Notes: generated by a model not told the origin, from the letters alone. A DNA stretch of 64,000 nucleotides from Oscillospiraceae bacterium (GCA_003514385.1 DOQR01000007.1:62001-126000); one strand, 5' to 3'; positions 52,910 through 60,917 are shown, counted from the stretch's first letter. A program made the numbers and translations.

Positions 52910-54788
52910 ATTTGTCTTTTATCTTCAGCATTGCGCGCATGGCGTTGAGCACAGCGAGAATGAGAACTCCGACATCGCCGAAGACCGCTATCCACATATC
53001 CGCGATACCGAATGCGCTGAGCACGAGGATGATCACTTTGACCGCGAGCGCGATCCAGATATTCTCGTTGACGATGCGCATGGTCTTTCTGGCTATCTTT
53101 ATCGCCGTCGGGAGCTTTGAGATCTTATCATCCATGAGGACGATATCCGCCGACTCGATTGCGGCGTCGCTGCCCATCGCGCCCATTGCGATGCCTACAT
53201 CGGCTCTTGTGAGCACGGGTGCGTCGTTGATGCCGTCGCCGACGAACGCGACCTTGTTGCCCTCGCCGAGCAGCTCTTCAACGCGCTCAACCTTCTGCGA
53301 CGGAAGCAGTTTTGCATGGACTGCGCTGAGTCCGAGCTGCTTGCCGACCGCTTCGGCAACGCGCTCGTTGTCGCCCGTGAGCATAACGGTGTTCTTGATG
53401 CCGAGTTCTTTGAGCTTCGCTATCGCATCTGCGGAATCGGGCTTTATCTCATCGTTGATAACGATATGTCCGAGATACTGCGCGCCCTCGCTGATATGAA
53501 TAACAGTGCCTGCCATATGGCACTCATGCCACTTGGCTCCCGCCATGTCCATGAGTTTGCCGTTGCCGACAAAATAAGTCTTGCCGTCGATAACAGCCTC
53601 AAGACCCATGCCCGCGTGCTCGGTTATCTTGCCGATACGGCTCTTGTCTATATGACCCTTATGCGCCGCGACTATCGACTCACCGACCGGGTGAGTTGAA
53701 TAGCTCTCCGCCGCGGCGGCGACATCGAGAAGATGCGCCTCGGTGATATTTTCGGGATGAATGGCGTTGACCGCGAATGTACCTTTCGTCAGCGTTCCGG
53801 TCTTGTCGAACACGACCGTGTCGATCTTTGAAAGGGTCTCCATATAGTTGGCACCCTTTATAAGTATGCCGTCACGCGAAGCTCCGCCGATGCCGCCGAA
53901 GAAAGACAGCGGGACGGAAACAACCAGTGCGCACGGGCACGAGACAACGAGGAAGGTAAGCGCGCGCTCGATCCATCTGCTCCAGAGACTCCATGTGCTG
54001 TGAGTGCCCATGAGCATGGAGACAAGCGGAGGTATAATCGCGAGCACAACGGCTCCGATAACGACGCAGGGAGTATACCAGCGCGAGAAGCGGGTGATGA
54101 AGTTCTCGGCTCTCGCCTTTTTCTCCGAGGAGTTTTCAACGAGTTCGAGAATCTTCGCGACCGTGCTCTCCTCAAAGCGGCTCTGAGTTCTGACATGGAT
54201 AACGCCGGAAAGATTTATCGTTCCGCTCGTCACTCTGTCGCCGACAGTCTTGTCTGCGGGCAGGCTCTCGCCTGTCAGGGCGGCGGTATTGACAGAAGTC
54301 GAGCCGTCAATTATCTCGCCGTCAAGCGGAATCTTTTCGCCGGGCTTGATAACTATAGTCTCGCCGAGTTCAACTTCCTCGGGCGACACGGTCTCTTCCT
54401 TGCCGTCGCGCACGACTACGGCATAGTCGGGACGGATATCCATGAGCGCGGATATCGACTTGCGGCTCTTGCCGACCGCGATGCTCTGGAACAGCTCGCC
54501 GACCTGATAGAATATCATGACCGCCGAAGCTTCGCGGTAATCGCCGACGCCGAACGCGCCGACAGTGGCGATAGCCATGAGGAAGTGTTCATCGAACACC
54601 TGGCCGTGGGCAATGTTGCGAATAGCGTCCCACAGGACATCGTAGCCTATCACAAGATACGGCGCGATATACAGCAGCAGTGCTTTCCAGCCCTCAAAGC
54701 CGAATATCTCGTCGACTGCCCAGGCGACGCCTGTCAGCACGACCGATACGATTATTCTTATCAGTGTTTTCTTCTGCTTTCTCGTCAT
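52908..54788 (-). CDS. cadA: Zinc/cadmium/lead-exporting P1B-type ATPase
   Basis: 626 residues. Visible are the TGES actuator (AALTGESLPA), the membrane CPC (~285), the phosphorylation site DKTGTLTKG (~328), HP in STHPVGES, and GDGINDAPVL. A Lys in NIWIALAVKVIIL and Asp-Gly in FGDVGVLILA match the P1B-2 group that transports Zn, Cd and Pb. No N-terminal metal-binding domain is fused; the separate HMA protein upstream supplies it. ATG 54788 was chosen 8 bases after AGAGGGG over GTG 54797. Confidence 0.93.
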   Translation of the reverse strand: MTRKQKKTLIRIIVSVVLTGVAWAVDEIFGFEGWKALLLYIAPYLVIGYDVLWDAIRNIAHGQVFDEHFLMAIATVGAFGVGDYREASAVMIFYQVGELFQSIAVGKSRKSISALMDIRPDYAVVVRDGKEETVSPEEVELGETIVIKPGEKIPLDGEIIDGSTSVNTAALTGESLPADKTVGDRVTSGTINLSGVIHVRTQSRFEESTVAKILELVENSSEKKARAENFITRFSRWYTPCVVIGAVVLAIIPPLVSMLMGTHSTWSLWSRWIERALTFLVVSCPCALVVSVPLSFFGGIGGASRDGILIKGANYMETLSKIDTVVFDKTGTLTKGTFAVNAIHPENITEAHLLDVAAAAESYSTHPVGESIVAAHKGHIDKSRIGKITEHAGMGLEAVIDGKTYFVGNGKLMDMAGAKWHECHMAGTVIHISEGAQYLGHIVINDEIKPDSADAIAKLKELGIKNTVMLTGDNERVAEAVGKQLGLSAVHAKLLPSQKVERVEELLGEGNKVAFVGDGINDAPVLTRADVGIAMGAMGSDAAIESADIVLMDDKISKLPTAIKIARKTMRIVNENIWIALAVKVIILVLSAFGIADMWIAVFGDVGVLILAVLNAMRAMLKIKDK

Positions 54789-54802
54789 CGGGGACACCCC
54801 TC

Positions 54803-55024
54803 TTACTTAAGAATTATTGTGCAGTCGGGCTCAACTTTCTTTGCGGTCTTGACGACTTTCTTGAGCACATCGTCAAAAGCATCGTCCGTCGCCTCAAGGG
54901 TCAGCTTCTGGGTGAAGAAATTGACGCTGACACTCTCGACTCCGTCAACCTTGGCGATAGCCGCCTCCATCTTTGCCGCGCAGTTTGCGCAATCCAGATC
55001 CTCAAGCTTAAAGATCTTCTTCAT
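54803..55024 (-). CDS. Free-standing heavy-metal-associated (HMA) domain protein
   Basis: 73 residues with LEDLDCANCAAKMEAAI, the CxxC metal site in a ferredoxin-like fold. The Asp before the first Cys (DCANC) suits zinc or cadmium. It starts 14 bases ahead of the ATPase gene and overlaps the end of the arsR gene by 17 bases. Likely hands metal to the pump. Confidence 0.9.
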   Translation of the reverse strand: MKKIFKLEDLDCANCAAKMEAAIAKVDGVESVSVNFFTQKLTLEATDDAFDDVLKKVVKTAKKVEPDCTIILK

Positions 55025-55367
55025 TGTTCTCGTTCCTTTCTTCAATAAGATGTTCGAAACCTTTGGCTATAATCGTTCTGACATGGTCGTCGGAAAGAAA
55101 ATAATAAATCGTTTTGCCCTCACGGCGGTTGGCAACAAGATTTGCGTCCTTGAGTATCTTGAGCTGGTGCGATATCGCCGACTGCGTCATGCCGAGCAGT
55201 TCCGCAATAGCGCAAACGCACATCTCCGACTCAAAGAGCGAGAACAAAATCTTGACGCGGGTCGTGTCGCCGAAGAGCCTGAACAGATCGGACAGGTCGC
55301 AAAGCAGCTCGTCTGTCGGCAGCTCGTGCCTCACCATATCGAGCATCTTTTCGTGGTTGTGTTCCAT
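55008..55367 (-). CDS. ArsR/SmtB-family metal-responsive repressor
   Basis: 119 residues. Winged helix with ESEMCVCAIAELLGMTQSAISHQLKIL; the CVC in that helix is the ArsR/CadC alpha-3-type site, and an N-terminal His-rich MEHNHE and a C-terminal DDHVRTIIAKGFEH add alpha-5-type ligands. It should repress this operon until zinc or cadmium binds. Head gene of the operon. Confidence 0.92.
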   Translation of the reverse strand: MEHNHEKMLDMVRHELPTDELLCDLSDLFRLFGDTTRVKILFSLFESEMCVCAIAELLGMTQSAISHQLKILKDANLVANRREGKTIYYFLSDDHVRTIIAKGFEHLIEERNENNEEDL

Positions 55368-55399
55368 GTTTTTGTCCTCCGTTCATTTGCGCGATGATT

Positions 55400-55453
55400 C
55401 ATATGATTGTTCGTTCATATGTCTCACTGTTCATATGATAGCTCATTCATATG
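55400..55453. repeat. Four CATATG sites at exact 16-bp steps (operator array)
   Basis: CATATG begins at 55400, 55416, 55432 and 55448, each preceded by TT, two of them also by G. The array covers the -10 box and reaches from the -35 to near the ribosome site of arsR. Palindromic ATATG sites are typical of SmtB-type operators. Confidence 0.8.
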
Positions 55454-55463
55454 TTGTTGTCAA
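55435..55463 (-). promoter_or_regulatory. Promoter of the metal-efflux operon
   Basis: TTGACA (55463-55458) and TATCAT (55440-55435) with a 17-base spacer. Two of the CATATG sites lie within it. Confidence 0.8.
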
Positions 55464-55493
55464 CAGTTTTTTCAAAAAAATTTATAAGACAGC

Positions 55494-55547
55494 CGAAAAA
55501 AATAAATAGAGGTCATAATCCGCGTTGTCAGACATGGATTATGACCT
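55494..55547 (-). terminator. Terminator of the membrane protein pair
   Basis: AGGTCATAATCC with GGATTATGACCT (12 bp), followed by CTATTTATTTTTTT on the minus strand. Its AGGTCATA arm matches that in the sigG terminator. Confidence 0.85.
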
Positions 55548-55571
55548 TCGTATTTTGCACTAAGCAGATAT

Positions 55572-56036
55572 TCAGTCTTCTTTGCCGTCGAGCAGGCTCT
55601 CTCTGAAGTCGTCACTGATAACGGCAAGGTTATCGATATGCATCTTTCCGTTCTTGAATTTGAGCGTGAGCGAATCGGAGTTTCGCTTCATCGAGACAAA
55701 ATCGGAAATATTGAAGTGCTTCTTCTTGCCGAACATAGTCGAATAGACATATATCCCCTCGCCAGCAGACACGACCTTTTGATCGAGCTGGCAAAGCATC
55801 GCCGCGGCACCGAAAAGCATACAGCCAAACCCCGGAATCACAACGAAGAACTTTCCGACAGCGAGCATTGCGACACAGACAGCGGCGCCTGCAATATAGA
55901 CAGCCATACCGAAGAAGAAAAGACATTTCGGAATATGTACTGCATATTTGGCATCACCGGGATCGCGTACTATACGAACGATAAAATATATCAGCAGAGC
56001 CGCAGAAACGACGACGGCGACAAGAGCATAAATCAT
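55572..56036 (-). CDS. Membrane protein with PH-like domain
   Basis: 154 residues: three hydrophobic segments (first MIYALVAVVVSAALLIYFIV), then ~65 residues of beta-strand pattern (GIYVYSTMFGKKKHFNISDF, LTLKFKNGKMHIDN) like a PH domain. GGGAG precedes the ATG. Pairs with the next gene. Function unknown. Confidence 0.6.
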   Translation of the reverse strand: MIYALVAVVVSAALLIYFIVRIVRDPGDAKYAVHIPKCLFFFGMAVYIAGAAVCVAMLAVGKFFVVIPGFGCMLFGAAAMLCQLDQKVVSAGEGIYVYSTMFGKKKHFNISDFVSMKRNSDSLTLKFKNGKMHIDNLAVISDDFRESLLDGKED

Positions 56037-56048
56037 TCCGCCACTCCC

Positions 56049-56351
56049 TTAAAATATATTGAGATTCTTGAGCACGAATATCATCGAGATGACCCATGCC
56101 GCATCGACAATATACGAAATTATCGTCAGCACTTTCAAAGACTTCGTACCGACCGCGATGCCTATGACGCGGAGCACGAAGAACAATATTATCGCCACGG
56201 CGCTCGCTATCAAGAATCCGAGCATCACCGACGCGCTGACAAAACTCGGCTTTGCGGCGTTGATTATTTGAACTATAAAAAATGCAACTGCGCCGACTAT
56301 GTCAACAATAGCCGATATATTTGTTATTTTTGGCAGAACTTTGTTTTTCAT
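56049..56351 (-). CDS. Small polytopic membrane protein
   Basis: 100 residues with three hydrophobic helices (AIVDIVGAVAFFIVQIINA, VMLGFLIASAVAIILFFVL, IISYIVDAAWVISMIFVL). No family recognised. The ATG at 56351 has no good RBS; a GTG further up abuts AAAGGA. It ends 12 bases before the PH-like gene. Confidence 0.55.
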   Translation of the reverse strand: MKNKVLPKITNISAIVDIVGAVAFFIVQIINAAKPSFVSASVMLGFLIASAVAIILFFVLRVIGIAVGTKSLKVLTIISYIVDAAWVISMIFVLKNLNIF

Positions 56352-56440
56352 ATTTACGAGACCCGAAGTCTCCCTCACTCCTTTGAATCGGTTACGGGAA
56401 AATTCTATCACATAAATGCGATTTAATCAACAGCGGACAG

Positions 56441-56466
56441 AAAAAAGCGGCGGAATTTACCGCCGC
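56441..56466 (-). terminator. Terminator of the D-2-hydroxyacid dehydrogenase gene
   Basis: GCGGCGG with CCGCCGC (7 bp), then TTTTTT on the minus strand, 17 bases after the stop. Confidence 0.85.
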
Positions 56467-56482
56467 GCATGATTAGCATACA

Positions 56483-57478
56483 TTAATTATATTTAACTAT
56501 ATTCGCCTGTATCGGCTCTCCCCTACTAAACGAGGCGGCGTTTTCAAATGTGGTCTCGCTTATCGACTCAAGCGCCTCGCGGGTCAGAAAGCCCTGGTGC
56601 GAGGTGATTATAACATTAGGAAAAGACAGAAGGCGAGCCGTGACGGAGGTTTCGAGAATATCGTCCTCGCGGTTTTCAAAGACATTGTGCGTCTCCTCCT
56701 CATACACATCGAGCCCGACGCCCATAAATTTATGCTGCCTTATACCTTTTATAAGATCGGGCGTGCTTATCAGCGCACCGCGTGAAGTGTTGACGAGGAT
56801 AACGCCGTCCTTCATCCGCTCTATTGCGTCGATATTTATCATATGATAGGTCTCCTCGGTCAGCGGGCAATGGAGAGATATCAGATCGCTTTCGCCGAGA
56901 AGTTCATCGAGTTCGACATATCGAACGAAGTCGAGCGAGGGGTTCCGATATTTATCATAGGCGATAACATTCATCCCGAGTCCGCGGCAGGCGCGCGCAA
57001 ACGACGCGCCTATCTTTCCCGTGCCGACAACTCCTGCCGTCTTTCCGCAGAAGTTGACCCCGGTCAGTCCCATGAGGCTGAAATTGTTCTCGCGCACTTT
57101 TATATAAGCCTTGTGTATGCGGCGATTGACGGCGAACGCGAGCGCGAGGGCGTGCTCGGCTATTGCCTCAGGCGAATACCCCGGCACGCGCATAACGGAG
57201 ATACCGTGCTCCTGCGCCGCCGGAAGATCGACATTGTTATATCCGGCGCAGCGCATGAGAATGAGCCTGACCCCGTTCTCGGCGAGGATATCCACCACCC
57301 GCCTGCCGACATCGGACGCGACGAACAGGCACACGGCGTCATAGCCTTTTGAGAGCGGCGCGGTGCGGTAAGAGATATCCGTCTTGAGATAGTCTATTTC
57401 AATGTCGGGATATTTGCCTGCAAGCTTTTCGAACGCCTCGCGGTCATACGGCTTTGTATCATAAAAAAGTATTTTCAT
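56483..57478 (-). CDS. D-2-hydroxyacid dehydrogenase (D-lactate dehydrogenase-like)
   Basis: 331 residues with the NAD site VVGTGKIGASFARACRGLG (~150-170), the substrate Arg in VNTSRGALIST, the catalytic Glu in DVYEEE and His in ITSHQGFLT. It resembles fermentative D-LDH and related 2-oxoacid reductases; the FD..R and NNVDL features (MRCAGYNNVDL) are typical of LdhA. GGAGG lies 8 bases before ATG 57478. Confidence 0.9.
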   Translation of the reverse strand: MKILFYDTKPYDREAFEKLAGKYPDIEIDYLKTDISYRTAPLSKGYDAVCLFVASDVGRRVVDILAENGVRLILMRCAGYNNVDLPAAQEHGISVMRVPGYSPEAIAEHALALAFAVNRRIHKAYIKVRENNFSLMGLTGVNFCGKTAGVVGTGKIGASFARACRGLGMNVIAYDKYRNPSLDFVRYVELDELLGESDLISLHCPLTEETYHMINIDAIERMKDGVILVNTSRGALISTPDLIKGIRQHKFMGVGLDVYEEETHNVFENREDDILETSVTARLLSFPNVIITSHQGFLTREALESISETTFENAASFSRGEPIQANIVKYN

Positions 57479-57599
57479 AGAATGCGCCTCCGGCAGTTTT
57501 CTCTGAATAGTATCTGCCGCAAAGAAATGAATATTCGGGCCAAATAAGTGCGCTTTATCATAAAGAGTGAAAACAATGGGAAGAAAATGCAAAAAAGGC

Positions 57600-57628
57600 T
57601 TGACTTTTTCGAGCAAATATTATATGAT
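57600..57628 (+). promoter_or_regulatory. Promoter of tRNA-Lys
   Basis: TTGACT (57600-57605) and TATGAT (57623-57628), spacer 17. The 57479-57599 stretch upstream holds nothing I recognise. Confidence 0.8.
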
Positions 57629-57675
57629 AATCAAGCTGATTTGCGGATACAGCTTCCGCACAGCGAAAAGGATAT

Positions 57676-57751
57676 GATCCATTAGCTCAGTCGGTAGAGC
57701 ACTTGACTTTTAATCAAGGTGTCCGGAGTTCGAATCTCCGATGGATCACCA
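57676..57751 (+). tRNA. tRNA-Lys (anticodon TTT)
   Basis: 76 bases including encoded CCA. It has the D-loop AGCTCAGTCGGTAGAGC, anticodon loop CTTTTAA with TTT, T-arm GGAGTTCGAATCTCC and acceptor stem GATCCAT/ATGGATC. The gene is intact although the element at 57706 overlaps its 3' half. Confidence 0.97.
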
Positions 57752-57753
57752 AA
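57706..57753 (+). repeat. attL of the element (48-bp direct repeat)
   Basis: Runs from ACTTTTAATC in the anticodon arm to ATCACCAAA just past the tRNA end. The identical copy is at 61412-61459; the bases on either side differ. Confidence 0.95.
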
Positions 57754-57757
57754 GAGG

Positions 57758-57797
57758 AAACCCAACAGCTACAACCGTTGTAACTGCTGGGTTTTTT
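57758..57797 (+). terminator. Element-borne terminator behind tRNA-Lys
   Basis: AAACCCA..TGGGTTT with inner CAG/CTG and TACAA/TTGTA pairing, followed by TTTTTT. It belongs to the element and substitutes for the host terminator now displaced to 61467. Confidence 0.85.
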
Positions 57798-58684
57798 CAT
57801 TTTTTAAGGGCGTTATCCAAGGGCGAAAGAACCGCAAAGTTGACTACCGTTTTTGAGGGAATCAAGTGCACATACTTTTTCACCATTTCGAGCGATGTAT
57901 GACCGAGAATTGACTGCAAGCTGTAAATGTCTCCGCCGCGCTCTATGTACCGTGTAGCAAAGGTATGCCGCAACAAATGAGGGTGCAAACGAGGTATTCC
58001 CGACCGACTTTTCAGCTTCCGAAAAAGCTGTTTTACGGTGCTCTCTTTTATGGGAATCAAGGTGTCTTTTACGAATAAAGGTGTCTCTTTTTCTTTGTTC
58101 GGAACAATCGCACAGTAGCGCAACAATGCTCTTTTTGAGTTGAGACCAAGCGGAACAAACCGTTCTTTGTTGCCCTTTCCGTTGACTATTGCATAACCCT
58201 CGGCAATATGTATTTTATCTCGTCTGATTGTAACAACCTCATTCAATCTCAATCCGCTATCAATCATAAGAGCAACAATGCAATAGTTACGGATAGAAAT
58301 AAAATCTCTGCCTGAAAGACAGCGAAACAGCTGTTCAACTTCCGAATCGGTAAGAATATCGATTTTCTTTTTTTGAGCTTTAGGCAAGCGAAACTTTTTC
58401 GGTATGTTTTCAGAAATGTAACCCTCAAGGTAACACCAAGACAAAAAAGCCCGCAACGCTCTAATGTATGTCTGAACGGTCACAGAAGAAACATTTCTGT
58501 TTGAAAGGTGAATGTAATAGGCTTTGCAATCAGAAACGCTCACAGCGGAAATATCGGGATTTTTAGGAGATTGAAAGCGCTCGAACAATCCGAGACACCG
58601 AAAATAGTGTTTCTGTGTTTTAGGTGAATTTCCTCGAACCTGCTGTTCAATTAAAAAATCATCTATACATTCTCGAATTGTCAC
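57797..58684 (-). CDS. int: Tyrosine recombinase (integrase) of the element
   Basis: 295 residues with an N-terminal SAM-like core-binding domain and a catalytic domain. The catalytic residues are Arg in DSGLRLNEV, Lys in VNGKGNKERF, His-x-x-Arg in HPHLLRHTF, His in LGHTS and Tyr in VKKYVHL. XerC/D-like size. The start is a GTG at 58684 with AGGGTGA upstream. It ends next to attL and reads toward the tRNA, the usual layout of tRNA-integrated elements. Confidence 0.93.
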   Translation of the reverse strand: MTIRECIDDFLIEQQVRGNSPKTQKHYFRCLGLFERFQSPKNPDISAVSVSDCKAYYIHLSNRNVSSVTVQTYIRALRAFLSWCYLEGYISENIPKKFRLPKAQKKKIDILTDSEVEQLFRCLSGRDFISIRNYCIVALMIDSGLRLNEVVTIRRDKIHIAEGYAIVNGKGNKERFVPLGLNSKRALLRYCAIVPNKEKETPLFVKDTLIPIKESTVKQLFRKLKSRSGIPRLHPHLLRHTFATRYIERGGDIYSLQSILGHTSLEMVKKYVHLIPSKTVVNFAVLSPLDNALKK

Positions 58685-58720
58685 TTAAACATCACCCTAA
58701 ACATTGTATTTGAATCTTAA

Positions 58721-59512
58721 TCAAACAATGGAAGAAATCAGTTGATTAAGAAGTTCATCGGAATATGGGAACTCAGCTTTAGAACAATATTCACCGTTAA
58801 AATCATAATCAATAGGAGTAATAAGAGTGCCGCTTTTAACAATTTTAGCTTTTTCTAATCCCCTACTATGATAAAACAGATGAGCGTTCAACTCTGTTAC
58901 ACTCGAAGATAAATCTTTGTTGATATACTTAGTTATGTACTTACTGACAGCATCGGGGTTTCTAATGGGTTCAAGGTCACAGAAGCCGAACTTTTTCGAA
59001 TATGCAAGCCAGTTGTAAACGACATCTCCGTTTTTAACTTTTTCTGCAAGAGCTTTTCCCATACGGTCACCTATTTGAAATTGTTTTAAATGAGATTTCG
59101 GAACACCGCGCAAAAGTCCGTGCATATGCCAACTTACACCGTCACTATGCAATTCGGGAACAAGAAGAAAATCAATTTTGATATTATGTTGTTTGCCATA
59201 GTTTCTAAACCATTGAGTGAGGTCTTTATGGAATTTTTCGAGGTCTGAACGGTCATATTTAGACTTATCAAGAGTAGCAGTAAAAAACCAATCCCACGAA
59301 TTACAACAAGCAAGTTCATAGATTTTGCTCTTTGACCTTTTAATATTTTCCGTGAGTTTCTTATCATTAACAGAGCAACGCTCAGAATATTTATCATCAT
59401 CACAAACAATATCAGAATTTCTGACACAGCCCAATGTACTAACTACAATCTTAGAACCGAGCAGTTTAACAAAAGTCTGATTGTATTTGTATTTAGATTC
59501 TTTAAGTGGCAT
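58721..59512 (-). CDS. rep: HUH-type rolling-circle replication initiator
   Basis: 263 residues. Motif 1 FFTATLDKS, HUH motif in SWHMHGLLRG (His-Met-His) near ~130, and a Tyr-x-x-Lys candidate in NWLAYSKKFGF, followed by SKYITKYINKDL. Similar Reps occur in small integrated plasmids, inovirus-like and microvirus-like elements of Firmicutes. It would nick one strand at an origin and start rolling-circle replication after excision. AAAGGAG lies 6 bases before ATG 59512. Confidence 0.88.
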   Translation of the reverse strand: MPLKESKYKYNQTFVKLLGSKIVVSTLGCVRNSDIVCDDDKYSERCSVNDKKLTENIKRSKSKIYELACCNSWDWFFTATLDKSKYDRSDLEKFHKDLTQWFRNYGKQHNIKIDFLLVPELHSDGVSWHMHGLLRGVPKSHLKQFQIGDRMGKALAEKVKNGDVVYNWLAYSKKFGFCDLEPIRNPDAVSKYITKYINKDLSSSVTELNAHLFYHSRGLEKAKIVKSGTLITPIDYDFNGEYCSKAEFPYSDELLNQLISSIV

Positions 59513-59692
59513 TTAACACTCCTTTGTAATAGTTAGATTTATCTGAAATAACCGTAATTTGATACTTAGTCAAGTAATAGAGACACGGGTCTGTGCGTTG
59601 CCCCCTCAGATTCTGAGGGGAGCAAACGCACCCCCGAACAACGAACACGGCATCGGCAGAAATGAGCAAACACCCAATGCCGAGAGAAGTAA
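59513..59692 (-). promoter_or_regulatory. rep leader with hairpins; candidate double-strand origin
   Basis: Between rep and the 79-aa gene. A long hairpin at 59593-59630 (TGCGTT-GC-CCCCTCA with TGAGGGG-A-GC-AAACGCA, loop GATTC) and a second CGGCAT/ATGCCG stem (59647-59682). Such a structure just upstream of an HUH rep is where a nick site would be expected. No match to a known nick sequence was recognised. Confidence 0.45.
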
Positions 59693-59932
59693 TCAATCAG
59701 CGGGTTCGCGATGCGGAACAAAATCATCAACCAAAACAACAATCTGTTTATCATCAATATGTTCAACTGAACTATGAACGGCAGAATACAAAGCCCGATT
59801 AATACGCATTAAACTATGCTCTTCACCATAAAAAGCGCGGATAAATTTACACGATAAATCAAGCTGTAGCAATAATTCTCCTGCTGTTGAATGTGACATC
59901 TTCAAAACTACCCTGCGATGTGGATTTTTCAT
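59693..59932 (-). CDS. Element protein of unknown function (79 aa)
   Basis: Begins MKNPHRRVVLKMSHSTAGE, with helices LLLQLDLSCKFIRAFYGEE and strand KQIVVLVDDFVPH. No family recognised. AAAGGA is 9 bases before the ATG. It lies between the control region and rep, so it may support replication, copy control or excision. Confidence 0.65.
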   Translation of the reverse strand: MKNPHRRVVLKMSHSTAGELLLQLDLSCKFIRAFYGEEHSLMRINRALYSAVHSSVEHIDDKQIVVLVDDFVPHREPAD

Positions 59933-59956
59933 AAAACAATTTCCTTTCCTTTTCTG

Positions 59957-59985
59957 TTGCAGGAATAGCGAAAACGAGGTATAAT
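59957..59985 (+). promoter_or_regulatory. Promoter of the antisense RNA
   Basis: TTGCAG (59957-59962) and perfect TATAAT (59980-59985), spacer 17, start near 59992. The -35 overlaps the left arm of a 10-bp inverted repeat, CAGGAATAGC/GCTATTCCTG (59960-60011). Confidence 0.7.
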
Positions 59986-59991
59986 ATATTT

Positions 59992-60066
59992 ACCTTGCAG
60001 GGCTATTCCTGGTTTGGGTGAATGGTAACGGTGAGCCGCCAAGCTTTCAGCCGTTACCGTTTTTTT
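59992..60066 (+). ncRNA. Predicted ~75-nt antisense RNA in the replication control region
   Basis: Runs from the promoter at 59957-59985 to a strong terminator: GGTAACGG (60024-60031) with CCGTTACC (60051-60058) and seven T. It has no ribosome site or useful frame. It is complementary to the minus-strand mRNA upstream of the 79-aa gene and rep. The mRNA can form the 59960-60011 stem that the RNA would disrupt. Ends at the stop codon of the AlpA-like gene. Reminiscent of copy-number control RNAs of rolling-circle plasmids; not tested. Confidence 0.65.
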
Positions 60067-60253
60067 ATGCTCTCTTATCGAATATCACCTCTTGATTTTC
60101 ATTAAACCAGTTAAGAACATCATCAAGGGTATAGCGAATGATTTTCGAGCCGAATTGATAATACGGCATACCATTTTTACGACACTTCCAGAGAAAAACG
60201 CGGTCAACCTTTAAGATTTCACACAATTCGTCTTGAGTCAAAAACATAGGCAT
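60065..60253 (-). CDS. AlpA/excisionase-like small helix-turn-helix protein
   Basis: 62 residues with LTQDELCEILKVDRVFLWKC, the MerR-like winged-helix start of AlpA/Xis proteins, and KIIRYTLDDVLNWF. It may direct excision with Int or activate int. AAGGAG is 8 bases before the ATG. First gene of the minus-strand element operon. Confidence 0.85.
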   Translation of the reverse strand: MPMFLTQDELCEILKVDRVFLWKCRKNGMPYYQFGSKIIRYTLDDVLNWFNENQEVIFDKRA

Positions 60254-60274
60254 AAGAACAGCTCCTTAACAAAA

Positions 60275-60348
60275 TTACGCTTTTCGCGTTACTAATAGTA
60301 TATATTGTGTTTCTTGCGTTGTCAACAGTTTTTACGCGTTTCGCGTAC
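60275..60348. promoter_or_regulatory. Divergent control region with two XRE-type operators
   Basis: O1 TTACGCTTTTCGCGTTA (60275-60291) and O2 TACGCGTTTCGCGTA (60333-60347) are related palindromes. They bracket the minus promoter TTGACA (60325-60320) / TATACT (60302-60297), spacer 17. A third half-site, TTGCGTT, lies at 60314-60320. Binding by the divergent repressor would silence the element operon. Confidence 0.75.
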
Positions 60349-60425
60349 ATAATGTTAATACGACAAACTTCAAGCTTTCAAAAAAGTATGAAGTATATTA
60401 AAATATGTACAGAGGTGAAGCGAAA

Positions 60426-60917
60426 ATGAGGTATGAAACAACAGTACGCTATAGAGATAAATTCGTTAAATTCAAAGTAACAAGAAAAGAAATATCTGGA
60501 GATTTTGAACTACCCCAATTTATCAAGGCGGTAAGGGAATCATATAAAGCAACATTAGAAGAAGTTCATATGATAACCGACTTTCCAGTTGATGAATGTA
60601 AAAAAATGGAAAACGGCGAACTTGTAATAACCAAAGCATTCCTAACCAATTTCGCGGCAGGATACAAAATTCCAAGTAAGATAGTAAGAATAGCAAGCGA
60701 CGATATACCAAACGAAAACTACGAATTAACAAGCAGACTTTACGAACTGCGAACAAGAGCAAACAAAACACAAGGCGAGATAGCCAAAGAAATTGGCGTT
60801 GCAAGAACTACTTATGCTTGCTATGAATCGGGGCAAAACGAACCCGACCTGAAAACGCTTTTAAAAATAGCTGACCTATACAAAGTTTCTTTAGACTATT
60901 TAGCAGGAAGATATTAA
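60426..60917 (+). CDS. XRE-family repressor of the element
   Basis: 163 residues. The C-terminal HTH is clear: LRTRANKTQGEIAKEIGVAR, YACYESGQNEPDLKTLLKIADLYKVSLDYLAGRY. The N-terminal half has a degenerate second HTH-like repeat (FIKAVRESYKATLEEVHMIT, VDECKKMENGEL). ATG 60426 is 7 bases after GAGGTGA; a frame start 21 bases upstream lacks an RBS. Likely binds O1/O2 and maintains the integrated state. Confidence 0.9.
   Translation: MRYETTVRYRDKFVKFKVTRKEISGDFELPQFIKAVRESYKATLEEVHMITDFPVDECKKMENGELVITKAFLTNFAAGYKIPSKIVRIASDDIPNENYELTSRLYELRTRANKTQGEIAKEIGVARTTYACYESGQNEPDLKTLLKIADLYKVSLDYLAGRY

Noticed and set aside
55400..55453. CRISPR-like repeat array
   Set aside because: Repeats are 6-8 bases with a 16-bp period overlapping a promoter; no cas genes.
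58721..59512. IS200/IS605-type HUH transposase
   Set aside because: Longer than TnpA, next to a tyrosine recombinase and defined att repeats; motif layout fits a replication initiator.
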